Source: Volutella citrinella
Lineage: Eukaryota; Ascomycota; Sordariomycetes; Hypocreales; Nectriaceae
Length of the DNA stretch: 64,000 nt
Direction of reading: 5' to 3'
Assembly (NCBI GenBank): GCA_034401135.1
Contig: JAWZSP010000001.1
Location: 434,001 to 498,000, forward strand
Shown: one piece after another, positions 44,957 through 56,944 of the stretch
How positions within the stretch are numbered: the first letter of the stretch is position 1
How the letters are laid out: the number at the start of each line of letters is the position of its first letter
Position numbers and translations under genes: made by a program
Notes under the pieces: model-generated
The model's input: only the letters and a program-made list of their open reading frames with translations
Told to the model about the DNA's origin: nothing
Databases searched by the model: none

Positions 44957-46119
44957 CTAATCAGATGTCCGCTTCAGCGAGAAGCCGTCCAGCCCAACCG
45001 GCGGGACCCAAGTCTTCGTCGACCGCATAGACATCTCATACAGCCCAGCTGCACCCTCCTCGATGCGGAAACCGACGTCGACCGGGCAGACAAATGCCCT
45101 GTTCAAAATCTTCTTGGAAGTAGGCCCGGAAAGTACCGACGTGTTCGATCTTGTTTGGACATTGACAAAGTCAAACGCCCAATCGTTGATTCCACACGAC
45201 GAGACTGGGTAGAGGGCCACAGCTGAGTAAAATCCGACCCTGTAGGCGCCTGCCTCGAGGTAGATGGGGTTGTTTTGTCGCAGGATGCCGATATGGGTCG
45301 AGTCGGGCGTAATCTTAAGAGATCCGGTGCCGTCGACAGGAACAACATTCCAGGCCAACAGCTCGGCCTTCCAGGTGTCGGGCTCAAGCGTCCAGCCGTC
45401 CTCGATGCCCCTTTCAAAGTCGCTATTGACAATTCTGTTGGTTCCGGGAGGGGGTCCCACAGTCACCGTGTGCACTCCCCCAGTTGTGGCCATGGAGACT
45501 GTCGTCCACGTCGTGATGGTTGCCTGGGGCGTCGTGTACGATGTGATGGTCTGTTCTACACGTCAGCGCGCTTCAAGCCACAGGGTCCTCGACATCATCT
45601 CACCAGTGTGCTGGTCTCGGTTGCCGCAGTAGATGTGACGCTGATGGTAGTCGCTGGCACGTTGATGCAAGAGCAGGCCGACGTGATTCTGCTGGCGGGA
45701 TAGGTGACGCCATTCGTCATGCACTTGGGCGGCTGGGCGCCAACTTGACGTCTTGCCAGATCCCCCAGGCCCAACGTCACTGTAGTGGTGGCAGTGGGCA
45801 CCGTTTCTGTATATGTAGTCTGCGTAGAAGTCACGACGTTCGTGATGCCCTCAAGCGTGACTTGAGCTTCCACGGTTGTCGTTCTAGGATGGTTAGCCCC
45901 TGGCAGCGTAACAAGTAGGAAATGGACGCACTCAGTCGCTGTTACGACAGCTACAGTCACTGTAGACGGTGACAGGTCCGAGCAGAATTCGCTCGCCTGC
46001 GCAGTGTAGCGCTGGTCGATGAAGCACCGGAACAGGTTGTCTCGGTTACAAGCCTGCGGCGCAGCAGCCAGGCCGCGGCCAATGAAGACGGACACGCCGA
46101 CGAGAACGGTAGCCAACAT
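44957..46119 (-). CDS. Secreted Ser/Thr-rich protein with CBM-like C-terminal domain
   Basis: Three exons (46119-45932, 45883-45604, 45550-44957) give 353 residues. A signal peptide (MLATVLVGVSVFIGRGLAAA) is followed by a short Cys-containing module (ACNRDNLFRCFID). A long Thr/Ser/Val-rich region (TTYTETVPTATTTVTLGLG) is likely O-glycosylated. The C-terminal 140 residues start NRIVNSDFERGIEDGW, a beginning shared with carbohydrate-binding-like beta-sandwich domains of fungal cell-surface proteins. No GPI signal is visible at the end. It is probably an extracellular or wall-associated protein; the ligand is unknown. Confidence 0.75.
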
Positions 46120-46618
46120 TTTGCCGCTGCAAACTCGTATTTGAGGAGATTCCCTCGCGGGATCTTTTTAATTGAGGATTTAGCTAAATATATGTTTCTT
46201 CCCATGTGATGCTGTGTGGAGTCGTCGTTTCTTGGCCCTCTTGAGCTAAGTCAGTTCAGGCCGCCCAATACACGAGCTGCATCAATAGTCGGTTCACTAG
46301 TTGTATTCCAACGCTCAGCCCGCCACCATATTCTAATATTTGCATGCAGGTTTCAATACTTCGCGCTCCAAAAGACACTCAGCTCCACGATGGGACTCAA
46401 AGGCCCCATCTACAACACCGCCATTTGGCTCAAGCACGCGGGGATTCCAATTGGCTCTTGCCTAAATTCTACTCCTAGCGTGATACTCTGCATGTCTTCA
46501 AACCCGCGTGCTATGCCGCATCCAACGTAGTGAGCATCCAAATTCCAGCATCTCGTCTTTCCGTCACCCTCAACCGCACCCGCCCTTCCTCAACTCCATA
46601 TCCGTAGTCCAAGAGCTA
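46120..46618. other. Intergenic region
   Basis: About 500 bp. A TATA-like tatttagc lies upstream of the secreted-protein gene. Short plus-strand ORFs at 46216-46786 were judged spurious; the second overlaps the ankyrin gene. Confidence 0.5.
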
Positions 46619-48244
46619 CTAAACTCCGCCAGCCTCCCGCAGCATCTCAGCAATCTTATAATGATAATTCCGACATGCCTCCGCATGAGCTGTAATTTCG
46701 AGTGCGTCTCGAGCATTCACATCCGCCGCCTCTTCCAGCAAGAGCCACGTCAAATGCTGCTTGCCATGCTTGGCAGCCCAGTGTAAGGCGGTGCGTCCGT
46801 TAGAGTCTTTGGCATTGACATTCGCTCCCGCGTTGAGCAGAGCCCGGCATACGTCGACATATCCATTGGACGCAGCAAGAAGCAGGGGCGTCCGTCCAAA
46901 CCACTCGGCCTCAATGTCGGCCCTGTAGTAAACCAGCGAGGACACAATCATGTGGCATTCATTCTCAACCGCGTGGTGCAAAGGCGCCATTCCGCTACTG
47001 TCGCGCTTGTTGGGATTGGCGCCCTCCCGCAGGAGCACGTTGACATACTCCCAGAGCTGCAGCTCGGCGGCCAGAGTCAGCGCCGTGTTGCCGGCAATCT
47101 CATCCCGGGCATCGATATCTGCGCCTCTCTCCAACAGGTCCAGCACTCGCAGCATGTGCTCGCTCTGCACAGCTGATCGGAGGCCGTGGACAGTATTGCT
47201 TCCCTGCGACTTCTTTTCAACGGCAAGCTTTCCCAACTCGTTCCAAGTTTTGGTATTTGCAGACGCAACTAGACCATCACTTGCGCGTACAATGTCGTAT
47301 TTAGGATCGGTTGCGTTGGCGAGCAACCCTACCACGTGGTAGTGCCTCATGATACGTGCGGCCTGCAAAGGTGTCCATCCGGCGACGTCCTGGAGGGATG
47401 TGTCCGCCTTTTCTGCGAGCAACAGCTGCACCATGCCGCTGTGGCCGTTCATGGCTGCTACATGCAACGGAGTGACGCCGTGAGTATCCTGGGCGTTGAT
47501 ATCAGCTCCGCCACGAATCAACTCGGCCGCAACATCTCGCTGGTCAGCATAGGCGCTCCAATGCAGCGGTGTTTGTCCAATCAAATTGCGCACATTCAGC
47601 TCAGCGCCGCAGTCTCGAAGCAAGTACACTACTTCTGGATACCCTATTGCCCAGTGCAACGGCACGTTGCCAGAGTCGTCACGGTAGTTGAGCAGGTCGA
47701 AGCGGCGATTCAGGAGAACCTCGACCGTGTTCAAGTGGCCTCCGCCAACCGCCCACTGCAACGCAGTCTTGCCTTGACGGCACTTCCTGTCAAGATCCCC
47801 ACCATAGCTTTTGAAGATTGCGACCACTTCGGCATTCCCCGCTTCGGCCGCAAGAATGAGGGCTTTGTGGCTCTGGTCGGGACTCAGATGCTCAATAACA
47901 TGGTCCAACAGGATATCGATGACGTTTTGGTGTCCCCTGATGATGGCCCAATCAAGAGCACTCCAGCCTTCATTGTCCTCAGCCAACGGATCGACACCGT
48001 AGCCTAACAATCGTCGGAGGCAATCAGCACGCCCGTTCCTGGCTGCCCAGCGCAAAAAGTAACGCGATCGACTAACCCTATGGTCTGTAGTGGATTCTGA
48101 CCACGGTCTCTCTTGGCTCGCCCGATCTACGGGGCCTGGTGTCCACGCTAGCTTGAGGATATTCATCATGCCATCAAGCTCGCTGAGGATCTCCTCCTTT
48201 TCCTCTGGGTTGATACCATCGCGTGCGACTCTGCGATTCGGCAT
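46619..48244 (-). CDS. Ankyrin-repeat protein
   Basis: A single exon of 541 residues from ATG 48244. At least eleven ankyrin repeats run from about residue 65 to the end, with the usual GxTPLHxAA and VVxLLLxxGADxN cores (GQTPLHWSAYA, GVTPLHVAAMNGH, GRTALHWAAKHGK). There is a break around residues 310-360 (AEKADTSLQ to VEKKSQGSN) where the pattern is weaker. No other domain, membrane segment or signal peptide is seen. Ankyrin stacks mediate protein-protein binding. Such intronless ankyrin genes are common in Pezizomycotina, and the partner is unknown. Confidence 0.9.
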   Translation of the reverse strand: MPNRRVARDGINPEEKEEILSELDGMMNILKLAWTPGPVDRASQERPWSESTTDHRVSRSRYFLRWAARNGRADCLRRLLGYGVDPLAEDNEGWSALDWAIIRGHQNVIDILLDHVIEHLSPDQSHKALILAAEAGNAEVVAIFKSYGGDLDRKCRQGKTALQWAVGGGHLNTVEVLLNRRFDLLNYRDDSGNVPLHWAIGYPEVVYLLRDCGAELNVRNLIGQTPLHWSAYADQRDVAAELIRGGADINAQDTHGVTPLHVAAMNGHSGMVQLLLAEKADTSLQDVAGWTPLQAARIMRHYHVVGLLANATDPKYDIVRASDGLVASANTKTWNELGKLAVEKKSQGSNTVHGLRSAVQSEHMLRVLDLLERGADIDARDEIAGNTALTLAAELQLWEYVNVLLREGANPNKRDSSGMAPLHHAVENECHMIVSSLVYYRADIEAEWFGRTPLLLAASNGYVDVCRALLNAGANVNAKDSNGRTALHWAAKHGKQHLTWLLLEEAADVNARDALEITAHAEACRNYHYKIAEMLREAGGV

Positions 48245-48810
48245 GACTGTAGTTCCGCTTAACTTCAAAATTAGCGGCTTAAATCGTAACGGTGAAGAAT
48301 AGATCAGTTACTGGATTCTCTTGTTTGTCTTGTTTGAAAAGAGAGGGGCGTAGATCCCACGTCAATCCAGACCTTGGGTACTTGTCGATGAAACGTTGAG
48401 TGATACAGATATGCCAATATTTGTGAAAGCCTCAACCCAGAAAAACCAAGCGTCCAAGGATTGCTGCGGCGTTATGTACTCGGTAGACTCGCCATGTTCA
48501 GATTCTAGGCGAACTGGACAAAGCAGACAGCCGAGAAAGATCACAAAGGTTCGTTCATGTTCATAACACAGAACAGTGGATAGAAAGAGGTTACGACCGG
48601 AAGCTGGGGGTTGCGGGCAGTCCGAGCGGCTGGAATTTGTTCCCTTCTTTCATCAACTACGCCTTGACGAATAGCATCGCACTCAGTAGAAAACTGTGGC
48701 AGCAAACATCCTTTGTTGTGACAACCCATGTAAGTCTGTTTCATTGTTATATTTCCTATGTGTTTACTGTAAATTCTTCCACATCACCATCATGAAAAAA
48801 GCAGATTTCC
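48245..48810. other. Intergenic region
   Basis: About 570 AT-rich bases between the ankyrin promoter and the 3' end of the transporter. Nothing was recognised. Confidence 0.5.
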
Positions 48811-50605
48811 CTAATTGTGCTCCACAACTTCGATATCGGCGTGGCTCGGGTTTCGGTGGGCTGCAATCTTCTCGTCCTCCTCGGCCTTCCACTTGCTCGA
48901 CTTGATTGGGTTAACACGCTGCACGTACATGGTGTCGATCTCCTCAAGGGTCCGATCCTTTGATTCGATGAGGAAGAAGAAGACAATGACGACGAGAGTG
49001 GCGCAGCATCCTGCGAACACGAGGCCGTACAGGTAGTCAATCGCATCGGTAATAAATCGAGTGCTAAATATGTTAGCTAGAACACAAAGACTGAACATTA
49101 ATAAACCCACAAGAATGATATCATACTAGGCGCAGGTTAGTCAACAAGTCTCGGAGATGGTGTGGGTAAGACTTACAAGTTCCAGAACCAGTTGGAAGCA
49201 GTGGCGAGAGCCATGCAGGGTCCACGGTACTGGGCGGGATATAGCTCAGCAACCACTGTCCAGACAAGAGGTCCCCAGGTCGTCGCAAATGCAGCGATGA
49301 AGAGGCAAGAAAAGGCGATCAAGACAGCTCCAGCCGTGGGACTGTTCATGGGGTTCGACAAGTCCAGGGCAAAGTGTCCGACAAAGGCGTAGACCCTAGA
49401 ATAGATTTAGCATCTTAATTTAAGTTGGAATGGCTAGATGACTTACAAGAAGCACATCATCATCCACAGGCCGCCAACGATGAGGGCGTTGCGGCGGCCG
49501 CACTTTTGCACAATCCACATGCCCACAATCGTGCAAGCACAGTTGACAGACCCCAGAATCAGCTGCGTAACATAGCTATTGCTGATTCCGGTAGATGCAA
49601 AAGCCGTCGTTCCGTAATAGAAGAAAAAGTTGGCACCGGTCAGTTGCTGGCCTGCCTGGAGGGTAATTCCAAGCAATGTACGGTAGAGCATGCGAGGGCC
49701 GGTGAAGATCTCGAACCACTTGGTGTTGGGGTGAGCCTGCTCCTCTTCGAGCTTCAGCTGGATATCCTGGATCTGCTTGTTGACGGCATGGTGATCACTG
49801 GGCACACCGGCCAGTCGGGCAATAGTACTACGAGCCTCCACTTCCCTGCCTTTCCGGTAGGCATATCGGGGGCTCTCGGGCAACAGGAGAATACCGCCAC
49901 CCAGGATCAAGGCCCAGAGGAAGGAGAGACCGTTGGGAACTCTCCAGGATGCGCTGCTGGGATTGCTCTCTGTTCCCCAGTTAACCATCTCGGCGGTCCA
50001 GATGCCGAGCGTGATGAAAAGCTGGTAGCTGGAAACGAGGACGCCACGGATGCGGGCCGGGCTGCTCTCGGACTGGTACATGGGGACGACAACGGACAGG
50101 GAGCCAATGCCGAGGCCGGTGATGAGGCGACCGACGGCGAATTGGGCCCAGGTATCCTCGGATGATATCTCGACAATGGTGCCGATGCAGGTGAAGAGGG
50201 CCGAGGCAGAAATTGTCAATCGCCGTCCGATGACGTCTGACATCTTTCCGGAAATCAGGGAGCCGATCAGACAGCCGACGCACAGCAGGCCGACAATGGT
50301 TCCCTGTCTAGCCGCGCTGAAGGTATAGGTGCCGTCCGGTTGCAATTCTCCGAATCGGTGGGCAAAGTTGTCCATGAGGAAGAAGCCTGATATTTGACCG
50401 CTGGTTCCAATGAGCGACGGTGGCCGGGTCAACACGTCGGATGGGTGGCCTACCTAACATATCCAAACATGAAGCCGCCAATGCTCGCCACGAGTCCAAG
50501 GAAGCAGGCGCTGAATGTGATCTTCTGTCCGTCGGCTTCGTCCATCTTCTGCGTGGCGTCCGGAGAAGCCTCACGGCGCTCGTTCGTATGTAATATCTTG
50601 GCCAT
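48811..50605 (-). CDS. MFS monosaccharide transporter (sugar porter)
   Basis: Five exons (50605-50454, 50400-49447, 49395-49177, 49125-49111, 49063-48811) give 530 residues. The fourth exon is only 15 nt and encodes part of NFMISFF before TRFITDAIDYL. Sugar-porter signatures are GGFMFGYVSGQISGFF in TM1 (restored by splicing), DVIGRRLTISAS, PESPRYAYRKGR, LQAGQQLTGANFFFYYG in TM7, and ELYPAQYRG. This is the pattern of hexose or monosaccharide proton symporters and related sensors of the plasma membrane. The C-terminal tail is about 40 residues, too short for a Snf3/Rgt2-type sensor tail. The specific sugar is unknown. Confidence 0.88.
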
Positions 50606-52508
50606 TGTCGATGAATGCAGTCGTTTATCTTCAGGCAAAGGCCTCTGAATAAGTAATCTGATCGGGGCAAAGGCAGAGAGAGTGCGAGAAGGGGGCTCTA
50701 TTTCAACAAATGTTTTATGGATCCCATCAGTCCCACATCATCCCTGTGATCAGACTTGGCTTCGACCTGTGACCGTGGGATGGGTCCTGGTTTATCATCA
50801 GTCGCATGTGGCCAACGTCAGGGCATTCTACACATCCCGCGCTGCAAGGCCCGCCCCATTTTGCCCCGAATCGACGGCTCCGGTCAATCCGAATGCGGAG
50901 CCTTTGACGTCAAATGGCCTCTGGTCGGCCCTTTTTTTTTTGCGGCAGCCGAAGCCCGCAACGGGGGACGGCTCTTGGTTGGCGGAGCCCAGAATTTAAG
51001 AACAAGTAGAGGAATTGCGCTCGAGGCAAACGTATGATCTTATGAGAAGAAATGCCAAGTTTTTACTGCATCTGCAACATCGAGAATGGGCGAATAGCAG
51101 GCGTGGCGGTATCTTGGGACCCTGGCGCGGCATCTGTGATCGAATGTTGAGGCTCAAGCGGCATTCGGCATCTTACCCACTATAAAGCGGATCAATCGCC
51201 AACGGCCCGAAAGCTAGCATCACGCTGCCTTGATCTTCTTTTTGAGCCTCAGGGCTGGTATTTGTAAATGGACAACCGAGTCTGCCGTGATGCTGCTTCC
51301 CTGTCCGACGATGCAGGTGACGGCTGCTTCACTCATCAGCAGCCACGGGTTCCGCATTGCAGTGAAGGATGAGAGGGGGTTTTAGCTTTGGACCATCGAT
51401 CCCTAAACGCTATTTCCATTCCTCAGCGCTGAGTAGGCTCGTGGGCTCACCAAGCAGCAGCAGCATCAGCTGTAGGAATCGGCCCGACAAGGACCAACAA
51501 ACCCGTCCTTATTCCCACATGGCGTAAGCACATACCGGGGTTTGAAGTGCGCGCAGGGAAAATGGGTGCGAGTCTTGCTATTCAAAAAAGGATGCTCTGT
51601 CAGGCTGACCTCTAGGTGTGAAGGGCATTGTGATATTGTCTTTTGTTGCATCGCATCGCCATACTGGGAAACCAGGTGCATGGAAAGGCAGGACGTATCG
51701 GGCACCCTTGGTAGGCTAAAAATGGCCCGCTCATGCTCGCTACTGCATTTATTAGAGTAAAAACACTCGATCAGGGGCAATTGCACCCATGGGAGAAGCT
51801 GTCACACTACTGCTTACCTCCTCATACCTACTAGCCCTCTTGCAAATGCGTATTCCTCATGCTGAACACAGATTGGTCGTCAGGATTGACCACTGGGCTT
51901 TTTTATCTGCGTGCCTCGATTTCGGCCATCCGTGATCAGCTCCAGTTGGCCTTGGACCGCCAGGGGCGGGCGTGTCGCATGGGAAATAACATCGACATCC
52001 TGTCAAATGCGCAAAACCAACTGCATGTGCTCCAATATCTCCTCTGGGCTGCGGCAGTCGGCCTGATCGGGAGGGTTGGATTCAGAAGACAGAATGAACC
52101 ATTTAGTCGTCGACCTCCCAGAAAATGCCCCTAATTACGGGATCTACAGGGGTATCAAGCTCTTGGCTACCCATGTCATCTCTATCTCAGCCATTGGTCC
52201 GTGGGGTCACCATACGTGTTGAGATGGTGGGCAGGATGGCGGAGTTCCGCCCGCTTGGATAAGCTAGAGCGTCCTGAGCCAATAGCCACAGGCTGCCGCC
52301 AATTTCGGCTGCTAGGTTGCCTCGATACTCAGCTGGCGGAATTCCGCCCAACCATCCACGCTTGTCAATGCCTGACATCACCAGACGCCATGACGGCGCA
52401 TTCATTTGCCCTGAGCCAAATTCTATATAAAATGGCCTGAAGAAGCCCTTGAAATAAATGGCCGACCCCTCATGGCCACTCTCCCTGCATACTCCAAAGA
52501 CAGCCACC
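50606..52508. other. Intergenic region, no gene recognised
   Basis: About 1.9 kb. Short ORFs (50682-51037, 51466-52134) have no protein-like features. A short cagcagcag run lies near 51457. The right end contains the TATA box of the next gene. Confidence 0.5.
52422..52432 (+). promoter_or_regulatory. TATA box of the first dehydrogenase gene
   Basis: The sequence tctatataaaa lies 85 bp before the ATG at 52509 but only about 30 bp before the in-frame ATG at 52458. This spacing favours 52509 as the start. Confidence 0.55.
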
Positions 52509-53504
52509 ATGGTCACCCTCGATGCAGTCAACGACTCCAACGCCCAGCTACAGAGCGGCAATGCGCCAAAAGTAGCAGTCTTTGTCGGCGGCACCTCTGG
52601 CATTGGCCATCTGACCCTCACGGAACTCATCGAGTCAGGCTCAGCCACCAAGGTCTACCTCATCGGGCGACCATCGACCGCGACACGGATGAAGGCGCGC
52701 ATCTCGGAGCTAGCAAAAACCAACCAAAAAGCCGAAATCATCTGGACAGAAGGCGACATATCGCTCTTGGCAGATGTCGGCCGCATTTGCAATGAAATCA
52801 AGTCGAAAGAGTCACAGCTCGACCTGTTATTTCTCTCGGCCGGGTCGCTTCCCTTGCGAGGGCGAACGGAAACAAGCGAAGGCCTCGAGACCAGCCAATC
52901 ACTCCAGTACTTTTCCAGAATCGCCTTCATCATCAACCTCCTACCAATTCTACGATCATCTCCTTTCTGCAGGGTCGTTAGTGTACTGGGCGGTGGCCTG
53001 GAGAAAGCGGACCTGAATGTGGACGACTTGGAGCTCAAGCAACCGGGCGCATTCGGCGCAATCAAATCTCAAGTTCAACTCATCGCAATGAACACCTTGA
53101 TGATGGAGAAGCTGGCTGAACAAGACAAGTCTGTCACCTTTATCCACGCGTTTCCAGGCCAAGTCAACACCGGAAACATACGCGCCAGCCTTCCGATGAC
53201 CTCGCCACTCTACTGGCTATTCTGGGGTATTGTTGAGCCATTGATAAGCCTCATTGGTGTCAACCCCAAGGAATCGGGGAAGCGACATTTGTTCCTCAGT
53301 ACCAGTGCTGTGTATGGAGGACAAGGCATTCCGTCAGACCTACCAGGAGCAGTCAACCTTGAAGGGAACAGCGGTCCTGGGTTGTTCCTGGTGAACCAGT
53401 ACGGCGATGCCAGCTTGAACAAGGACGCATTGGATAAGTTGAGAGAAAGGGCACAGGGGAAAGTATGGGAGCACACGCAGGGAGCTCTGGCCTTGCATTC
53501 ATAA
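52509..53504 (+). CDS. Short-chain dehydrogenase-like protein, atypical active site
   Basis: A single exon of 331 residues. The Rossmann motif is FVGGTSGIG near residue 25 and LDLLFLSAG follows, as in NAD(P)-binding short-chain dehydrogenases. The usual Tyr-xxx-Lys reads FGAIK (AFGAIKSQVQ), so the catalytic Tyr appears to be Phe. This subgroup is frequent in fungal specialised-metabolism loci, and catalysis may be altered or lost. It is the first of three dehydrogenases within 6 kb. The ATG at 52509 was chosen over 52458 because of the TATA spacing. It lies tail to tail with the next dehydrogenase, 95 bp away. Confidence 0.82.
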   Translation: MVTLDAVNDSNAQLQSGNAPKVAVFVGGTSGIGHLTLTELIESGSATKVYLIGRPSTATRMKARISELAKTNQKAEIIWTEGDISLLADVGRICNEIKSKESQLDLLFLSAGSLPLRGRTETSEGLETSQSLQYFSRIAFIINLLPILRSSPFCRVVSVLGGGLEKADLNVDDLELKQPGAFGAIKSQVQLIAMNTLMMEKLAEQDKSVTFIHAFPGQVNTGNIRASLPMTSPLYWLFWGIVEPLISLIGVNPKESGKRHLFLSTSAVYGGQGIPSDLPGAVNLEGNSGPGLFLVNQYGDASLNKDALDKLRERAQGKVWEHTQGALALHS

Positions 53505-53599
53505 ATACTATCTGAATAATTGGCAATCACAAGTCGGCGTTGATAGCCATCCCAAGTGTATGACCCATCATGTACCTATGACGGATGCGAGCACATGCC

Positions 53600-54627
53600 T
53601 TACAGCCACTGTTTGTTACCAAAATGAGAGACAAAGGCTCCATTGTATCCAGTCTCAAGGCTAGCCCTCTCCACAACAGCCAGAACCTCCTTGACAGCCA
53701 CCGGGGGCGTCATGGGGCCCTTGAAGTGGGGTGCATACTTCATGAACTTGCCGCCTAGTGCCGTAGCCTGCGCCGCCTGCTCTGCCGACACTGTTGCAAA
53801 TGTTAGCAGAGATTTTAGCAATGTTTTTTCTTGCCAAGGTGCTTACGATCAGTGTAGTGTCCGACCTCGACGACTCCCGGGGAGATGGCCAGGAACAAAA
53901 CGCCCTGCTGCGCATACTGGGCGCCGTACTTGGCCACGGTAGTGTTCATGGCTGCCTTGCTGATGGTGTAGGGGCCCGCCTCGTGGATTGCGTATTGAGA
54001 TGTCAGGGCGTCGTCGGCATACCCAGTGGTGAGGGTGATGACCTTTTTGATGGTGCCCTTGAGGACCATGGGCATGTACAAGTTGAAGAGGTGGATGTTT
54101 CCCACGACGTTGATTCGGAAGGACTGCAGGAGGTCGTCTTCGAGCTTCTTGGGGTCGCTACCACTAGACGCGGGAGTTCCATTCAGACCGTGCGCGTCAA
54201 GTAGGTGTCATGGGCACTTACAGCTCTGCCATGGGGGAGAAGGCAGACCAGGGTGAGATGTAGGCAGCGTTGGCAATGAGATAGTCGATGGATCCGTTGA
54301 CCATTTTGGACACCTGCTCTGCGGATTTCTGACAGGCTGAGCATTTGTAAAATTCTAATGTCGAGTAGGCTTACCTTGAGAGATTCGTAGTCCGTCAGGT
54401 CGGCCTGCACAATGTGGATGTTGGACCGGCCTATCTCAGCCTGCACTTTTGCGTCTGTCGCTGCCTTGTCGCGCACAAGACCGACGACGGTGTTGGCAGG
54501 GTTGGCTGAGGTCTGGTTGAGAAGTTCAAACTGGCGGGAGTCAATATCTAGAAACAGAAACTCAACGTGACCAGGATGCACTTACCCCGATGCCGCGGGA
54601 GACTCCAGTGATGACGTACGCGGACAT
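53600..54627 (-). CDS. Short-chain dehydrogenase/reductase
   Basis: Five exons (54627-54586, 54530-54375, 54328-54222, 54163-53847, 53790-53600) give 270 residues, the usual size of classical short-chain dehydrogenases. The cofactor motif TGVSRGIG is in the first exon. Asp in ADLTDYESLK, the IANAA motif and the active-site YTISK with an upstream Ser/Thr (ITLTTGY) are all present. It should be a cytosolic NAD(P)-dependent oxidoreductase of unknown substrate. Its promoter is shared with a divergent Zn2Cys6 gene about 400 bp away, which may regulate it. Confidence 0.88.
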
Positions 54628-55024
54628 TGTGTTGTTCTTGACAGGATTTATTTACTAAAAGAAAATAGTCGTGATGCCTTGTTGCGATGATTAGAATAAA
54701 CACGGAGCTCATCTTGTGATATTTATACGCGACGCCAATGCTCAAGACTCAATCTCACAGCACACCGCTATCGCGAATAGGTGACACGGCTGGCAAGAAG
54801 CCATTTGTAATACGCTTGAGAGCCCCATAATTTTCGCGAATACTTGCCCATCAAATGCGGAGTGGGCTGACGAAGTAAGCCGCTGACACCAATGTAAGCC
54901 AATGCGACGACGCCAGTGCTGACGCCCTTCACGCCCCACCACTACTCCGCCAACTCCGCCGCAATAGTACTGCCTGAAAAGATCCAAGAAATGCAGCTGC
55001 CTCTTCGGGCTATATACTATCGTC
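54628..55024. promoter_or_regulatory. Divergent promoter, dehydrogenase / Zn2Cys6 regulator
   Basis: 397 bp between two divergent starts. A TATA-like ctatatactatc lies just before the regulator start, at about 55009-55022. No coding sequence was seen. Confidence 0.45.
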
Positions 55025-56843
55025 ATGGTTGAGAACCGCCTGGAACCGAGTTTGGCGCCGGTTGGCTGCTGGACCTGCAAAGGTGCGCTTGATTACATGT
55101 AGTGACTGGACACCTGTGCCGTTCGTCGCACTGACCCTCCTGCAGACCGCAGGGTGCGATGTGACCGATCTTTGCCCTCCTGCAGAAACTGTTCCCGTAT
55201 CAGGCGAGAGTGCCAGGGATACGGCGTCCGTCTATCATGGCCCAAGGACAATGACACCAAGCGGGCGATGCTTGGCAAGCCGCCTCCCACGAGGGCCAAC
55301 TGGAACAAGTTCCCTAAGCTTCACGTACTCCACACCTCGTTTCTAGACATGGATTTGCATAAGTACTTGGCTAGCTTAGACGCAAGAGGTACTACGATAC
55401 TCCGCTCAGAGCCTCGGACGGCTCACTGACCCGGTGACAGGCTCGTACGTGATCCCACCTGGCCAGCTCCACGCCCCGTTGCGGTATCAATGGAAACCCA
55501 GTCCCCTACCGGGCCGGGAAGACGAATTAGTCGATTATTGTGAGTAAGCAGTTGGAAGCTGGCCATGCACGGCTCCGCTGACTTGTATTATCCCAGTTGC
55601 TTCCACTGGCTTCTCCACCTTATCGACGTTCAATCAAGACACGGCCGGGTTCCGGAACATGATCATTCAGATGGCCCTCTCCAACGGCTCTGCACCCTCA
55701 AAAGCAGTCCTCTTCGCCATGCTTGCCCTGTCGTCGCTTTGTCGCGACGGACTCCAGTATCGGGCGGTCCAGCTCAAAACGTCGGCCATCAGAGAGCTGG
55801 CCAGCTCTGCAAAAGGCGGACCCCTAGGCCCAGCAGAAGCGGCGCAGCATGTGGCCGCAGGCATGCTTCTCTGCTCTTTTGAGGTGGGTTTTCCGTCTGT
55901 TAGGCAAGAATAAAAGTTATAGAAATAGAATGCTGACTTCTTCAAGGCGCAATGCTCGTCGGAAACGAGCGGGCAGTGGCTGTGGTACCTTCGTGGGGTC
56001 AAAACTATAATCACGGCAAACCGGCTCGATTACGCAACCAACGCACCCTTTGTGAGTGACCTGCTGGACTGGGTGTATTACCACGATGTCATTGCGCAGT
56101 TTAGCATTCTGCATTGGCGGCATGGCGCGGTAGAGACCATCATGGCGAAGCAAATCGACATGCAGGGTGACCATAGTTGGGGAGGGGATCTGAGCTCACA
56201 GCCTCGCGTAAGTCTGCCCTTCTGTTTGAGCACTAGCTCAACTAACTCGATTCATCAGATGCCTGATGTCTCAGGGCGATCCCATGCCGTTTTGAAGTTT
56301 CTGTCCGGTATCTTCGATGTGCTCTCCCAAAGGTTGGATACCAACGACGCAGCTTTGACGTTGGTTCGCAGTCTCAACGCACTAGAAGGTCAGGACCAGG
56401 TCACCAACGACGTATTCGGCCGAGGGAACGCTTCGCAGGATTCTACTTCAACAGCATCAGACATGCTTGATCTCTATCAAATGGCAGCAGTCATCTACCT
56501 GGCACGCATCAGAGAGAGCATCTCGGGCGAGCAGGGCGGTATCCAGTCTCTCGTGGACGTTGCCTTCAGCAAACTGTCGACCGTCCGCGCCTGCACGCTA
56601 CAATTCCCGTTGCTCATATTGGGCAATGAGGCGCGCACCGACGAGCACAGGGTCGCCATGCTTGATCTCGTGCGCCGGACCCAAGAAGCCGGCACTGGGC
56701 GCGACTTGGGCTGCATGCGTGAGGGGCTACACACCCTATGGGCACAGGAGGACCTCGAGGCGGATCAGACAGTGGTGCCGAGGTACATGGACAGGCTGAG
56801 TGCCGTCATTAGCAAGATGAGGACGATTCCAAGCTTAGCGTGA
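55025..56843 (+). CDS. Zn2Cys6 transcription factor
   Basis: Six exons (55025-55082, 55146-55388, 55441-55539, 55597-55883, 55947-56207, 56259-56843) give 510 residues. The zinc cluster is split by the first intron: CWTCKDRRVRC joins CRNCSRIRREC (residues 15-42). The rest (FNQDTAGFRNMIIQMALSNG, SGQWLWYLRGVKTII) is typical of Fungal_trans_2 regulators. It is flanked by short-chain dehydrogenase genes on both sides and is the best candidate for their regulator, although this is only inferred from position. Confidence 0.83.
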
Positions 56844-56944
56844 GGCGTGGGGTATGATGGGAAACGAAATATGGCTCTGTTTGTACTATGATACATGATC
56901 CAAAGCAAGAAACAAGCAACTGCACGAGTCTCCCTACTCTACCG

